A DNA stretch of 64,000 bases from Rheum nobile (taxonomy: Eukaryota > Streptophyta > Magnoliopsida > Caryophyllales > Polygonaceae): contig WOAB01000893.1 in NCBI GenBank assembly GCA_027886185.1, positions 1,612,001 to 1,676,000 on the forward strand, given 5' to 3'. The notes beneath the pieces were generated by a model. The model saw only the letters and a program-made list of their open reading frames with translations, ran no database searches and was not told the DNA's origin. Below are positions 9,980 to 21,739 of this stretch, in pieces (positions within the stretch are counted from its first letter, which is position 1; the number at the start of each line of letters is the position of its first letter). The translations under genes were made by a program, and so were the position numbers.

Positions 9980-11189
9980 CCTACTCCTCCAATGAAATAC
10001 CCAAGGTCTCAGGAAGCACAACAAAACTATCTCCACTAAGAACGGCACCTAATCATGAATCTTCACAGTACCAACACATCAACACAACACACAAGCTTAA
10101 AGGAAAGCAGAGTACTTCCCCCAAGCTTAACCCGAACACCATAGAGTGAATAAAAATATATATTCCTAGCTCCAGTCTATCTTCTTATAACTCCCAGAGT
10201 GACCTACCCGAATCCTCCTTATAGCTCAAACACTTATGTCACCATGCCAAGAAAAATGAGGAATCCTAATAATCACTCTTCTTCTTTTCACTCATTTTGC
10301 CCTGGCGCCCTTTCGGGTTTTCACCTAGCCACTCATTTCATTTTTCTATAGATGGGCTCACAAAAACTCACATCACTCTTGACCTCTTATTACCTCAGCC
10401 TAATGCTGGTCCAGGTCACCTGCTTATTGCCTAAGCCGCCCTTTCGGGTTTTCGACTAAGCCTAGCATTTTCTTTTTTTTCTTTTTTTCTTTTCTTTCTC
10501 AGACGACTAGCAAGTATAGATCACTCTCCCATGCTTAAAAATTGCATTGTCCTTAATGTAATTGAAGACAAAAAGATGAAACACCGGAGAAGGCAGAAAA
10601 GTACTCACGACCGTCGCCGAGGTGGCCTGGATGTGGACGTCAAGGCTGGCGGTAAATCAGTGAAACCACAAGTCGCTGGTGTTGTGGCGGTCCTACTCAA
10701 GCAAACTCCTTGTGCAACCAAAAAGATCCGCTATAAATGGAAGTGGTACATCAAAGAAACGGGGTTGCACGGGCTTTCAACGAACACAGAATTGGAGGCC
10801 TAATGCAATCGTATAGCGGGCTCTATCGCTCCATATCAATCGTCGTATCTGCAGTTGGCTCTAGAGCTCCTCCTCATCAACTGTCTAATGTCGGGCCATC
10901 ATCGGTGCCAAATAAAAATGTCGGGCTAATGTCTCCTCCTTGGTAGCATGATGCGCGCCGTCTCTCGTAGTAAAAATCAGACAGCTGGGTCGCGATCGTG
11001 GTTTTAAAACCGCGGTCGCGGAAAAGCTATGGGTTTCATACTCCGTCTTTGAAACTTCCTCGGGTTATCTCCCGAGCAGTGCCTTGGTTAATGTCGTGGC
11101 TCGACATAGTGTCTTGTTGATCACATCGGTAAACCATCACACAAACGAGAATATACAGACTTTATATTCTCCGGCAACGGCGCCAAATT
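9980..11189 (-). mobile_element. Array A internal region 2 (continues at 4135-4188 across element B)
   Basis: It has the same content as internal region 1: primer site TGGCGCCGTTGCCGGAG at 11185-11169, hairpin CTCGGG-AGATAA-CCCGAG at 11076-11059, GC-rich CCGCGATCGCGG-type motifs, the internal cassette near 10530-10560, and paired CCCGAAAGGG motifs. The terminal polypurine tract and its hairpin are on the far side of element B (4135-4188). No coding similarity. Confidence 0.8.
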
Positions 11190-12530
11190 TGATGAGGCGT
11201 TTGTCGTAGACACCTATCAAATAAACCTCAAAAACCTAACTAATGTAGCTTCGGTAAGTAAGGGTCGAATCCCACAGAGAATCAAGCTATATATCTTGTT
11301 TGCCAAATCGTTCACCAATTGATAACAAAGACAAAGGGGGGAGTTTATATGAATCTAACTAAGAAAATGATAAATAAAACATAAATAGCTTGGCTAGACA
11401 AATATCCACCTTCAGTTTGGTTGATCGATCATTGATTATCCCTAGTTCTCAATTCTCATGAATGTCCTAATCCCTGTTCTAAATTAATTATCATTCCAAC
11501 CAGTCTTGATAATCCTAACTATTAAACAATCAAGAAACTATCAAGATTCAATTTAACAGCAGCAGTAAGCTCATGAATAGATAGGCTCATGCAATACTTA
11601 ACAACCAGTCAGTACTCGACATGCAATCAATTCTCTTCTACAATAAACTATTCCAATCAGTTCTAGAATATCGTAGTTGCTACTCTGAATTAGAGATGAA
11701 GAATATTAATCTCAACAAGTTGACCAGATTAGGGGAACCAACACTATAGATAATACCAATCTCAACTAGTTTGTTAGGCTAGGGAAACCAATACTAATCA
11801 CAACGAAATGGTGAACTAGATAAACCAATAGAATTCAAAACCCTAATCATGCAGTATGAATAATACCAATAACTACTAGTTGATCAGGCTAGAGAAATCA
11901 ATAAAACTCAATGTGATGAAGAACAAAAGAATCAATAACATTCAAGAATAGAGTAAGGAATAATCTCACAATCAAATTCAAACCAAGGTTTCAATTGTCT
12001 AGCCAAAAACAAAACAAAGAAAAGGGGAAAGAGGAAGAAGGAGATAAACGAACTCTCCATCTAATGTTCTAAAGAATGAATATAAAGACTTAGCAAAACC
12101 TAATTTCTAAAAGATAACGATAACAATCTTCTAAAAATAAAACAAACGAACTAAAAGGAAATAAAATAAAAAGGAATAAAATAAAATAAAAGATCTCAGA
12201 CGAAATCCCGAAATGCTCCGCGCCAGAAGGGAAATCCGCGATCGCGGAAATATTTCCGCGCCCGCGGAAATGCTTGTAATCTTCATCTGCTTCTGTCGTC
12301 CTTCCGCGCCCGCCGCCAAGCTTCCGCTGCAACCTCCACTTCTCGCTTGCGGTCTTCTCTTGTGGCTTCACCCTTATCTTCAATGTCTTCACAATATGCA
12401 CTAAAATCTTCCTTTCTGCCACTTCTTCTCTACAACTCCATTCTCCTCAAATATCTTCTAAACCCACACAAAATGGTACCTAATATCCAGTAACAACTCC
12501 TAGTTACGCACTACAAAGTAGAGCGGATCA
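11190..12530 (-). repeat. Array A LTR copy 3
   Basis: Full-length LTR of 1341 bp (minus: TGATCCGCTCTAC to GCCTCATCA) with one minisatellite unit. The U5 motif is at 11273-11262, 72 nt from the LTR end. Confidence 0.9.
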
Positions 12531-15184
12531 AATTCCCCCATGCTTAAACCTTGCTCGTCCTCGAGTAAGCTAATAGAAACCTACTCCTCCAATGAAATAC
12601 CCAAGGTCTCAGGAAGCACAACAAAACTATCTCCACTAAGAACTGCACCTAATCATGAATCTCCACAGTACCAACACATCAACACAACACACAAGCTTAA
12701 AGGAAAGCATAGTATTTCCCCCAAGCTTAACCCGAACACCATAGAGTGAAAAACAATATATATTCCTAGCTCCAGTCTATCTTCTTATAACTCCCAGAGT
12801 GACTTACCCGAATCCTCCTTATAGCTCCAACACTTATGTCACCACGCCAGTAAAAATGAGGAATCCTAATAATCAATCTTCTTCTTTTCACTCATTTTGC
12901 CCAAGCGCCCTTTTGGATTTTCACCTAGCCACTTATTTCATTTTTCTATAGATGGGCTCACAAAAACTCACATCACTCTTGACCTCTTATTACCTCAGCC
13001 TAATTCTGGTCCAGGTCACCTGCTTATTGCCTAAGCCGCCCTTTCGGGTTTTTGACTTAGCCTAGGATTTTTTTTTTCTTTTTGTTTTCTTTTCTTTCTC
13101 AGACGATGACAATAGGTTTTAGTCGTATCACCTGATCAAAATAATCCTAAAAAAACCCAAACTAGTAGAATAGGCAAGTAAGGGTCGAATCCCACAAGGA
13201 GGAGTTGTCTTTCTTTATGTAAGATTGCATGCAATAGTAACAAAGGGGGGTTTTGGTTGATTGTTGGCAAACAAGTAAACAAATAAACAAAAGCAAAGGG
13301 TTTCAATCAATTAAGGTAAAACGCTTAGCCAAACAAATATCCACCACTCATATGATTGATTGGTCCTAGGTTATCTCTATTCCTTCCTTTGATTATTCTT
13401 GTCCCTATTCTGAATTAGTTACCAGTCCTATCAGTCTAGGCAACCCTAACTATTAAACAATCTCTACCAACCTTCAAGATTTAATTCAATAGCAGCAAGA
13501 AGCATAGGAATTAACCAGGATACATGCAACACCACGACCCGCAGTATTTAACATATAATCAAATCTCTTTCATAATAAACTAGTCCTACCAGTCCTACAA
13601 TATCATGGATGCTACAACGGATAAGGAATCTCAACCCGAAATATCCAAACCCTAGCAATAGACAATTACTAATATCAACTAGGTGATCAATCCAGTCAAA
13701 TCAATAGGAATATGCTCAAGAGAAAAGATATAATCCAAAGGAACAGAGAATAGAGTTGTAACCTCACAATCAAATCATATGAAAGGATTCAATTGTCGGA
13801 CTAAGCAAAAGGGTGCTTAGCTCCTCATAGTTCTTGGAAACAAATAAACTTCAACGGAAAAAAATGCTGAATGGAAACAAAGATGAATACTGAATGGTCT
13901 AGATGATGAATGGAGGATATTGGAACTAGTTTTTAAATCAAACCTAAAACCAAAGATCACAAACATAATCTAAACGGAAACAAAATAAACTAAACGGAAT
14001 AAAGAAATAAAAATAAAAATCAGAAAAGGTAAAATAACAAAACTTCGGAAAATCCCCGCGGGCTCGCTCCCGTGTGATTCCGCGATCGCGGAAAGAATTC
14101 CGCGGTCGCAAAAAGAATTCCGCGGTCGCAGAAAATGGAAATTTTCTCTCGAAGTATCGACTTCTCCGCGATCAACCACTCTTCACCCGCGGTCGCGGCT
14201 ATGCCATTCTTCTCACTTCGTGTGGCTTCTTCCTTCTATCTTCCTTGGTCTCCTCAGGTGGTCTACTCCTCGTATTCTGGATGTCTTCATTTAAGCTTCT
14301 CCAGACCACCAAATCCACACTTATTCTCCTCAACTCCATACTCCATAGTTTTTCTCTAAATCCATACAAATGGCACCCTAAACACCGGTAACAACTCCTA
14401 GATAAACACTACAAAGTAGAGCTGATCAGACGACTGGCAAGTATAGATCACTCCCCCATGCTTAAATATTGCATTGTCCTCAATGTAATGAAAGACAAAA
14501 AGATGAAACACCAGAGAAGGCAGAAAAGTACTCACGACCGTCGCCGAGGTGGCCTAGATGTGGACGTCGGGGCTGGCGGTAAATCAGTGAAACCACAAGT
14601 CGTTGGTGTTGCGGAGGTCCTACTCAAGCAAACTCCTCGTGCAACCAAAGAGATCCACTGTAAAGGGAAGTGGTACATCAAAGAAACGGGGTTGCACGAG
14701 CTTTCAACGAACACAAAATTGGAGCCCTAATGCAATCGTGTAGCGGGCTCTATCGCTCCATATCAATCGTCGTATCTGCAGTTGGCTCTATAACTCCTCC
14801 TCATCATCTGTCTAATGTCGGGCCATCATCGGTGCCAAATAAAAATGTCGGGCTAATGTCTCCTCCTTGGCAGCATGATGCGCGCCGTCTCTCATAGTAA
14901 AAATCGGACAGCTGGGCCGTGATCGCGGTTTTAAGGCCGCGGTCGCAATGTCTTCATATTTTATATATATTTTTCGAGACAAGAGATTACTTACAGGGGA
15001 ATTTCCGCGGTCGCGGAAAAGCTATGGGTTCCATACTCCGTCTTTGAAACTTCCTCGGGTTACCTCCCGAGCAGCGTCGTGGTTAATGTCGTGGCTCGAC
15101 ATAGTGTATTGTTGATCACACCCGTAAACCATCACACAAACGAGAATATACAGACATTAGATTCCCCGGCAATGGTGCCAAATT
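12531..15184 (-). mobile_element. Array A internal region 3, interrupted by a family C solo LTR
   Basis: The unit comprises 12531-13106 and 14434-15184 around the solo LTR. The right part holds a primer site (15180-15164), hairpin CTCGGG-AGGTAA-CCCGAG (15071-15054), GC-rich motifs and the internal hairpin/polypurine cassette. The left part holds the paired tetraloop-like motifs and the terminal polypurine tract next to LTR 3. No protein-coding similarity. Confidence 0.8.
13107..14428 (-). repeat. Solo LTR of Athila family C
   Basis: A 1322-bp LTR (minus: TGATCAGCTCTACTTTG to CCTATTGTCA) is flanked by an exact 5-bp target duplication gacga (13102-13106 and 14429-14433) and has no internal sequence. 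Its ends and body match the element C LTR at 27240-28546. Near the middle (14080-14220) are CCGCGATCGCGG-type motifs; the U5 motif is at 13193-13182. It is the product of LTR-LTR recombination. Confidence 0.93.
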
Positions 15185-16507
15185 TGATGAGGCGTTTGTC
15201 TTAGATACCTATCAAATAAACCTCAAAAACCTAACTAATGTAGCTTCGGTAAGTAAGGGTCGAATCCCACAGAGAATCAAGCTATATATCCTGTTTTCCA
15301 AATCGTTCAACAATTGATAATAAAGACAAAGGGGGGAGTTTATATGAATCTAACTAAGAAAATGATAAATAAAACATAAATAGCTTGGCTAGACAAATAT
15401 CCACCTTCAGTTTGGTTGATCGATCATTGATTATCCCTAGTTCTCAATTTTCATGAATGTCCTAATCCCTGTTCTAAATTAATTACCAGTCTAACCAGTC
15501 CTAATAATCATAACTATTAAACAATCAAGAAACTATCAAGATTCAATTTAACAGCAGCAGTAAGCTCATGAATAGATAGGCTCATGCAATACTTAACAAC
15601 CTATCAGTACTCAACATGTAATCAATTCTCTTCTACAATAAACTATTACAATCAGTTCTAGAATATCGTAGTTGCTACTCTGAATTAGAGATGAAGAATA
15701 TTAATCTCAACAAGTTGACCAGATTAGGGGAACCAACACTATAGATAATACCAATCTCAACTAGTTTGTTAGGCTAGGGAAACCAATAGTAATAATACTA
15801 ATCACAACGAAACGGTGAACTAGATAAACCAATAGAATTCAAAACCCTAATCCTGCAGTATGAATAATACCAATAACTACTAGTTGATCAGGCTAGAGAA
15901 ATCAATAAAACTCAATGGGATGAAGAACAAAAGAATCAATAACATTCAAGAATAGAGTAAGGAATAATCTCACAATCAAATTCAAACCAAGGCTTCAATT
16001 GTCCAGCCAAAAACAAAACAAAGAAAAGGGGAAGAAGGAGAAAAACGAACTCTCCATCTAATGTTCTAAAGAATGAATATAAAGACATAGCAAAACCTAA
16101 TTTCTAAAAGATAACGATAACAATATTCTAAAAATAAAACAAACGAACTAAAAGGAAATAAAATAAAAGGGAATAAAATAAAACAAAAGATCTCAGACGA
16201 AATCCCGAAACGCTCCGCGCCAGAAGGGAAATCCGCGCCCGCGGAAATTCCTGTAGTCTTCATCTGCTTCTGTCGTCCTTCCACGCCCGCCGCCAAGCTT
16301 CCGCTGCGACCTCCACTTCTCGCTTGCGGTCTTCTCTTATGGCTTTGCCCTCATCTTCAATGTCTTCACAATATGCACTAAAATCTTCCTTTCCGCCACT
16401 TTTTCTCTACAACTTCATTCTCCTCAAATATCTTCTAAACCCACACAAAATGGTACCTAATATCCAGTAACAACCCCTAGTTACGCACTACAAAGTAGAG
16501 CGGATCA
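15185..16507 (-). repeat. Array A LTR copy 4 (outer 5' LTR)
   Basis: A 1323-bp LTR with one minisatellite unit and the U5 motif at 15268-15257. Unlike copies 1-3, its start at 16507 is not followed by a polypurine tract but by LINE sequence (CAAGG...), so it is the outer edge of the array. Confidence 0.9.
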
Positions 16508-16937
16508 CAAGGCAAGAATTTGTACCTTATTTCTCTTGGTCATATATGTCACTGCCCTACGGCACCCATCTTTACCGGCATCGAAACAATTCCATAGAAG
16601 ACACTCCATAAATTATCATGAGAAGAGGAATACCAATTAAAACCTACGCCAAAAATCAACCATATATCTTGATAAATCAGGTTCGTCCATCGCATAAAGC
16701 AACTTAGAAGCACTAAACTCGGCTCTATCAGAGGAAATTAGACCCTAAATTTGCTCCCCGTAATGGCGATTATCAATCTGTAGAGCCAAAGTTGAATGCT
16801 TCCCAAAAACCTCCGAAATACGGCCACCAACATTTTGCATATCCACCGCTTGCTCATGGCTAGTGACCAAACTAGGACAACGCCTAATATCCGAATTAGT
16901 GATTGGCCCAGGCCCATTATCAGCACTCTTTTCCAAT
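16508..16937 (-). pseudogene. L1-type LINE: end of ORF1 and start of ORF2 endonuclease
   Basis: Minus-strand translation gives a Pro/Gly/Ser-rich ORF1 tail (ITNSDIRRCPSLVTSHEQ region). Near 16600 is an ORF2-like start with WNC, RRAVTYM and NKVQILAL, recognisable as the N-terminus of plant LINE endonucleases. Array A cuts ORF2 at 16507. The reading is broken by stops. It continues the LINE at 18710-19999 across a solo LTR. Confidence 0.6.
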
Positions 16938-17093
16938 TGAAGTTCCTAGTGGACCAATTCTAGGATCAAGTCCGCTGCAAAAGCCTAGGCTAACTCAATT
17001 CGAGGCCACTTCACTAATCCACCATATGATTGGGCCTTTTCATACCATGACCTCCAGGTTTTTATGCCCCAAATTGGTTTCATTCTTTGAAGG

Positions 17094-17613
17094 TGTAACA
17101 CCCCAGACTTGAATGAGTTTATAAGGATTGAAGTGATACCCATGTCAACAAGAGCTCTTACTTTTCCTGGTTCAAGTGAGGACAAAGAACTCTGAAGTTA
17201 AGCATGCTAGGACGAGAGTCGTACTAGGATGGGTAACCACTTGGGAAGTCCTCGTGTCGGCATGGGTTGACGCTTTTAAGGGCATGGGCCCTACAAATGA
17301 TATCAAAGCCGAGTCTGGTTATGAGTGGGCTCGGCCTGTAGGGCTGTCACTTGACCTAGAGGGAGGTCTTTATGCCTCGACGAGGACGTCAAGGGTTTAA
17401 GTGGGGGAGATTGTAACACCCCGAGCTTGAATGAGTTTATAAGGATTAAAGTGCTACTAATGTCAACACGAGCTCTTTATTTTCAAGGTTCAAGTGAGGG
17501 AAAAGAATTATGAAGTTAAGCGTGCTTGGACAAGAGTAGTATTAGGATGAATGACCTTCTGGGAAGTGCTCTTGTTGGCATGGGTTGATGCTTCTAAGGC
17601 CTCACGTCTTATA
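17094..17613 (+). mobile_element. Cassandra TRIM 1, complete
   Basis: Two LTRs of about 202 bp (17094-17295 and 17412-17613) begin TGTAACACCCC and enclose a 116-bp internal region with a tRNA-Met-type primer site (17298-17313, TGATATCAAAGCCGAG, two changes from the usual form) and polypurine tract AGTGGGGGAGA. Each LTR contains 5S-rRNA-like sequence with the internal pol III promoter. Flanks gaagg and aaagg form an imperfect target duplication. No coding capacity, as usual for this family. Confidence 0.9.
17186..17265 (+). promoter_or_regulatory. 5S-rRNA-like segment in Cassandra 1 LTR (pol III promoter)
   Basis: AAGTTAAGCATGCTAGG corresponds to box A and GTACTAGGATGGGTAACC to the intermediate element and box C of plant 5S rRNA. 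It covers only the 3' two-thirds of a 5S gene. A second, more diverged copy is in the 3' LTR (about 17505-17580). Confidence 0.85.
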
Positions 17614-18709
17614 AAAGGCCCATCAGTCTTGATGTGATCATGCTTGTGCTCAATCAATATCTTCAAGATCAAGCCTCACCAATCTCACCAAGGATCATAC
17701 TAGGGCCACCAATGTTGTCCCCAAGTCCTTCAAGTGCCACACCCAAGTCAAGTACCAAGCCGCCCACGTTGGGTGTCGGATCACAACAAGGGCTTTGTAA
17801 CTCCTCGAGCCAACTGGGTCCAATCACTTATCCATCTTCATTACATATTCCTAGGATACATAAAATCTCATTTGAGTCAAGAACGCCCATGCAAATCCTC
17901 AGCAAATGGTTCGCACCCACAATCCAAGCCATGACTAGGGTTTTCCTTGCCCTCTCAGCGTTCTCCCACTTCTAGGACAATTTCCTCGAGCCATAACTTC
18001 TACACCATTTTTATGCCTCCAAAGAAGCATAAACAGCCCAAGTGTGCTGAGGCATTTTGATCTCGACTCGGTGGTCTTGATCCGAGCTCAAATGTGGCCG
18101 TCGCTGTCGCCTCCAACCTACACCTCGGCAAAGCCCAATGGCGCATTTTCAAATGGCTTGTGCATTTGCCCTCAAATTTAATGCAGAGGCTCCTCACTTC
18201 CTCCTATTCAATGTATAAAGATCATTTGTCAGAATTCAAACTAGTTCCTTGGGAATCAATCACAGGATAATGAAGAGGCTACTTGTCTTTACTTAGGCTA
18301 GTTCAAGGGTTATTTCCTTGTACTTTCCATGGCTTTATAAGCTATCCTTGTTGCTCTTATTTCTTCATTTTTTAATGATCAAAACCCTAAGATATATATT
18401 GAGTTCATGTTGGAGAGAGTCCAAAAAAAGTATTTCTACTTCGTGAGTTTATCGAAGTTCTAGTCTCTTTGATTGTGGTGTGTTTACCCTCAACCAAAAG
18501 TGAAGAATTGCTCAAGTGAAAGGGGTGTGTTTATCCTCTTGAACTTTTTCACTTATATCTCTAAAAAAAACCAGAAAAAGGCCCCAAAATATTACATCAA
18601 TCAAACCCTCAAACAACACCCAAAATCTGTCGTTGAAGAAGGTCCATTTTAAGTTTGATTGAAGCGCGGCTTTCTTTGATACTGAGCATCATTGAAGGCG
18701 GGTCTTACA

Positions 18710-19999
18710 CCAGCAAAATCACATAGCCTCACGAGTTTCGAAGATAAGCTAATGACATTAGCAGCTCTAGTTGCAGTCTTATCCTAGTGAGAAATATCCT
18801 GCAAAAAATTATTTTGCAAACAATTATCATTCTTCTTTATTAGGACGTTCTTTAATAGCAAATCCTATAACATTATACTCTCATCTAAACCCTCCAGTAT
18901 TCTAAAGTTGTTACCACTCGGGATACTAAGGGTTGAATTTGGTAAAATCTTCCCGTTTTCTCTTTCCATTAGATTTTTGTACCAGCAAATCTTTGTGTTG
19001 ACTTTTATCTTTCATCTCTGAGGCTAGAACGGGAAAAGACCCCTTCTAACCTCTCACCATAGGGTTCGATACCGTCAACACCTTACCTTTGCTTTTTTTA
19101 GGACACCGACGTCGAGGTGAGAGCACATTCATCCAGGACAACCTATCAGTGCTACTAGTACAAGCTCTATCTTCGGATCAAGGTGCCCATATCTTTTGCA
19201 CCAGAAACAAATGAATGGAGACCTTCATATTCGACCGAAAAATGGTTTTCATTCACCATCAATAAACCTTTTAACATCTTGGTTAGATCAAGCTCCACAC
19301 ATACACACGGGCAAATCGAGCCCCCTTAGCCAGAAGTGTTTTAGAATCAACCTTAATCGGACGCCCAATACTAGCACTAATCTTCATAACCATCTCCTTA
19401 TTGAATATAAGGGGTATTCTCGATAAATGAATCCAATCAAGGAAAGTTGAAATTACATCAGTATGGGGGTTAAACTTCGATGACCAGGCCCGAATAATCC
19501 AATAATGACCAAAGATCGTCCATGGTCCACCCATAAGTGCCTTAAAATAATCACCATCCACCTCAAAACGAATCACATAATAGCTTTTAGGGAGATCCTC
19601 CACCATAATCTATCCAACATGTTTCCAAATCTCTTTCAACATACGTCCTATAATCGCATAAGGGAGTTTAGCATCCAATGGCTTAAAAATCAATGATGTT
19701 TGCAACACATCCTCTGCAATGGTAATCTCTGGGTCACCGTCAACACCATTTGGGCAAGAAACCACCACTATACCTTCCAAGAAATCTTCAACAAGAGTTA
19801 CAGTTTTTTTGCCATTTTCGATCCCCAACAACTAATTATTTCCCTGTACGAGTCATCGAGTCCTATCTAGGGGATCATAGGGGAACGAGCCCTCGAGGGC
19901 ACACTATCGGTCATCGTAGTATCCATCGAGTTTTGGGTCTCCAATACCAGAGAGGGGGTAGATGAGAGCATTTTTTGCCTTTTATAGTTGGACAACACT
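18710..19999 (-). pseudogene. L1-type LINE ORF1 with DUF4283-type domain, broken
   Basis: Minus-strand frames from about 19980 down give MLSSTPSLVLETQNS, then an LPYAIIGRMLKEIWKHVG segment, then DLPKSYYVIRFEVDGDYFKA...GGPWTIFGHYWIIRAW...IGRPIKVDSKT, the DUF4283-type domain typical of plant LINE ORF1. A degraded zinc knuckle follows near 19210, and a tail containing SFPVLASEM near 19030. Frameshifts and stops (for example after 19610 and 19283) show it is dead. The copia LTR begins at 20000 in its upstream region. The 3' part continues at 16937-16508. Confidence 0.72.
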
Positions 20000-20221
20000 T
20001 GTTTAGTGCTAAGATTACTATTATATAAGTCCAATATATGTAATCCTATATGAGGCAAACGCCCAATAGCATATCAGCTAGGGTTACAATATATGCCAAT
20101 TGCAAATAGAATAGTCTAGAAAATCAGACAATTGTTCTTGTATATATACCTACGATGAATCCTTGAAATCAAGAGAGGAATTTTATCCAATATTGTTTGC
20201 TTCTCTTCTTGAACTCTTCTA
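20000..20221 (+). repeat. Copia 5' LTR (approximate ends)
   Basis: A short LTR of about 222 bp beginning near TGTTTAGTGC is followed by TGGTATTAGAGG at 20222, a changed form of the TGGTATCAGAGC primer site. TATATATA-type sequence near 20140 may be the promoter. The 3' LTR is absent, so the ends are estimates. Confidence 0.6.
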
Positions 20222-20275
20222 TGGTATTAGAGGTACCATAGGGCCAATGCCCAAGCTCTAAAAAAACCCACAAAA

Positions 20276-21255
20276 ATGGCCCTTTCCACCACTGCTCAGA
20301 CAACTCCCTCTTTACCTTCTTTTTCTAGTTTCATCACTGTAAACTATCCATTGACAATTACCCCCTCTGGAAGGCACAAGTGGTGCCCTACCTTCGAGCT
20401 CATAACCTATATGGCTACGTTGATGGTTCCACACCACTTCCAAACTCAGATGCAACTCAGTAGACAACTTGGATGGCCAAGCATCAGCTCGTAATGGCGA
20501 TCCTTGCTTTCTTCCATAGTTTTGGAACAAGTCATCGGTTGTCAGACTTCCATGGCCATTTGGGAGCTCCTTCATTGCCTTTTCATTGCAAGATCTAGTT
20601 CTCATGTTGTTCAAACACGACTTCAGCTAGCCTCCTTGAAGAAAGGTAATGATTTTGTGACTAATTTTTTCTATAAAGCCAGATCTCTTGTGACTACTCT
20701 AAATGTTGTTGGCCACTCTGTTCTTGACTCCGAGTTTGTGGTGTATCTCCTTGATGGTCTTGGGAGTGACTATGAACATATTGTCACCTCCCTTACCACA
20801 CAACCGAACCAGCCATCCCCACATATGGTCCTCTTGCATCTCCTCAACCATGAAGCTCGCTTGACCCATCATACCCAAACCACCTCTTCCCTTCCAAATA
20901 TCAGTGCAAACAACACCACCACAAAAGACTCCAAACCAAACACCTCTTTCACCTCTTCTCATAGTCGTGGGCGCGGTCGCAACAACGTGGATGAGGTCGG
21001 AGCCGTTTCTTCTCACGAGGCGGCAAGGTCAATTTCTGGATTCATCGTCCCCATTTCTTCAACGACCAACAAGACAATAGGTATGTTTGTCAAGTTTGCC
21101 TTAAGGATGGACACACTGCTCTCCAGTACTACCACAAGTTCAATCACTCGTATCAAGTGCCACCTCCCTCCTCATTTCAGGCGAATTACTCATTCGTTCC
21201 CTAGACACCTTACACCGCCACAACTTTTTATTTTACACCGGAGTTGTCAAATTTA
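20276..21255 (+). pseudogene. Copia gag with UBN2-type domain and zinc knuckle, broken
   Basis: It starts MALSTTAQTTPS and continues, after a frame break near 20494, as a typical copia gag: ...QVIGCQTSMAIWELLHC, RLQLASLKKGND, FVVYLLDGLGSDYEHIV. A Ser/Thr/Asn-rich tail with RGRGRNN is followed, after another frame change near 21050, by a knuckle-like CQVCLKDGHTALQ region. Copia gag packages the element RNA; this copy cannot make a full product. Confidence 0.75.
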
Positions 21256-21739
21256 AACATGGATGCCCACTCTTACCATGGAACTGATGAGGTCTCCTTG
21301 GGTGATGAATGGTCTCTCCCTATATAGCATTACGGTTTTTCTACTTTCTCTTCTCCCTCCTTTGCCTCTACTTTTTTCCTTCACTAATCTTCTTCATGTT
21401 CCTTTCATGAATCACAATCTTCATTTTGTACGACAATTTTGCTTTGATAATTCTGCACATTTTGAGTTTTACCATGATTACTTTCTTGTGAAGGATCTAC
21501 GCACCGAGACGATACTACTTTGGGGCGTCGTTGATGCAATAACTTGTATGTTCTTCCTCTGCAGTCTTAGAAAATAAAAGCACAAACACACCACACCCAT
21601 ACCTCCTCTTTCCACCTCTGGTATGCACAATTTTGGCATCTATCTTCTCGTACAACTCAATATCTTCTTCATTCTTTCTCCATCCCATGTCCTACAAATA
21701 TGACGGCGTCATTCAAATGTGGCTTTTGCTCCAAGGCCA
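21256..21739 (+). pseudogene. Copia protease/pre-integrase region, truncated
   Basis: Frames in this stretch show LLHVPFMNHNLHFVRQFCFDN and FEFYHDYFLVKD, the segment leading to copia integrase, then WHLSSRT and CGFCSKAK, matching the GAG-pre-integrase domain. Stops and shifts are present. It ends where truncated A2 LTR sequence begins. Confidence 0.65.

Larger units (their letters stand above)
657..16507 (-). mobile_element. Array A: tandem Athila-type LTR-internal-LTR-internal-LTR-internal-LTR array
   Basis: Read on the minus strand, four LTRs of one family (16507-15185, 12530-11190, 4134-2777, 1475-657) alternate with three internal regions, each starting with a tRNA-Asp-type primer binding site and ending in a polypurine tract. 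The internals carry no gag or pol, only an Athila 3' region, so the element is a large non-autonomous derivative. Later insertions are element B in the middle internal, a family C solo LTR in the right internal and a gypsy LTR in the left LTR. The right end (CGGATCA at 16507) abuts a LINE at the start of ORF2. Its target-site partner lies outside the window. Tandem growth by unequal recombination between LTRs is inferred. Confidence 0.85.
16938..18709 (-). repeat. Candidate gypsy solo LTR inserted in the LINE, hosting Cassandra 1
   Basis: On the minus strand it begins TGTAAGACCC, close to the TGTAACACCC start of many plant gypsy LTRs, and ends CTTCA, and it interrupts LINE ORF1. The flanks ccaat and ccagc agree at only three of five positions, so the boundaries are tentative. 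Removing Cassandra leaves about 1250 bp. No protein similarity is evident in 17614-18709. Confidence 0.45.

Noticed and set aside
17186..17265. 5S rRNA gene
   Set aside because: Only the 3' two-thirds is present, it occurs twice within short LTRs with a primer site between, and it is diverged: Cassandra LTR, not a 5S gene.
17634..17975. 113-codon plus-strand ORF
   Set aside because: It lies within a probable solo LTR, is rich in Pro/Ser without domain similarity, and has no related copy in the window.
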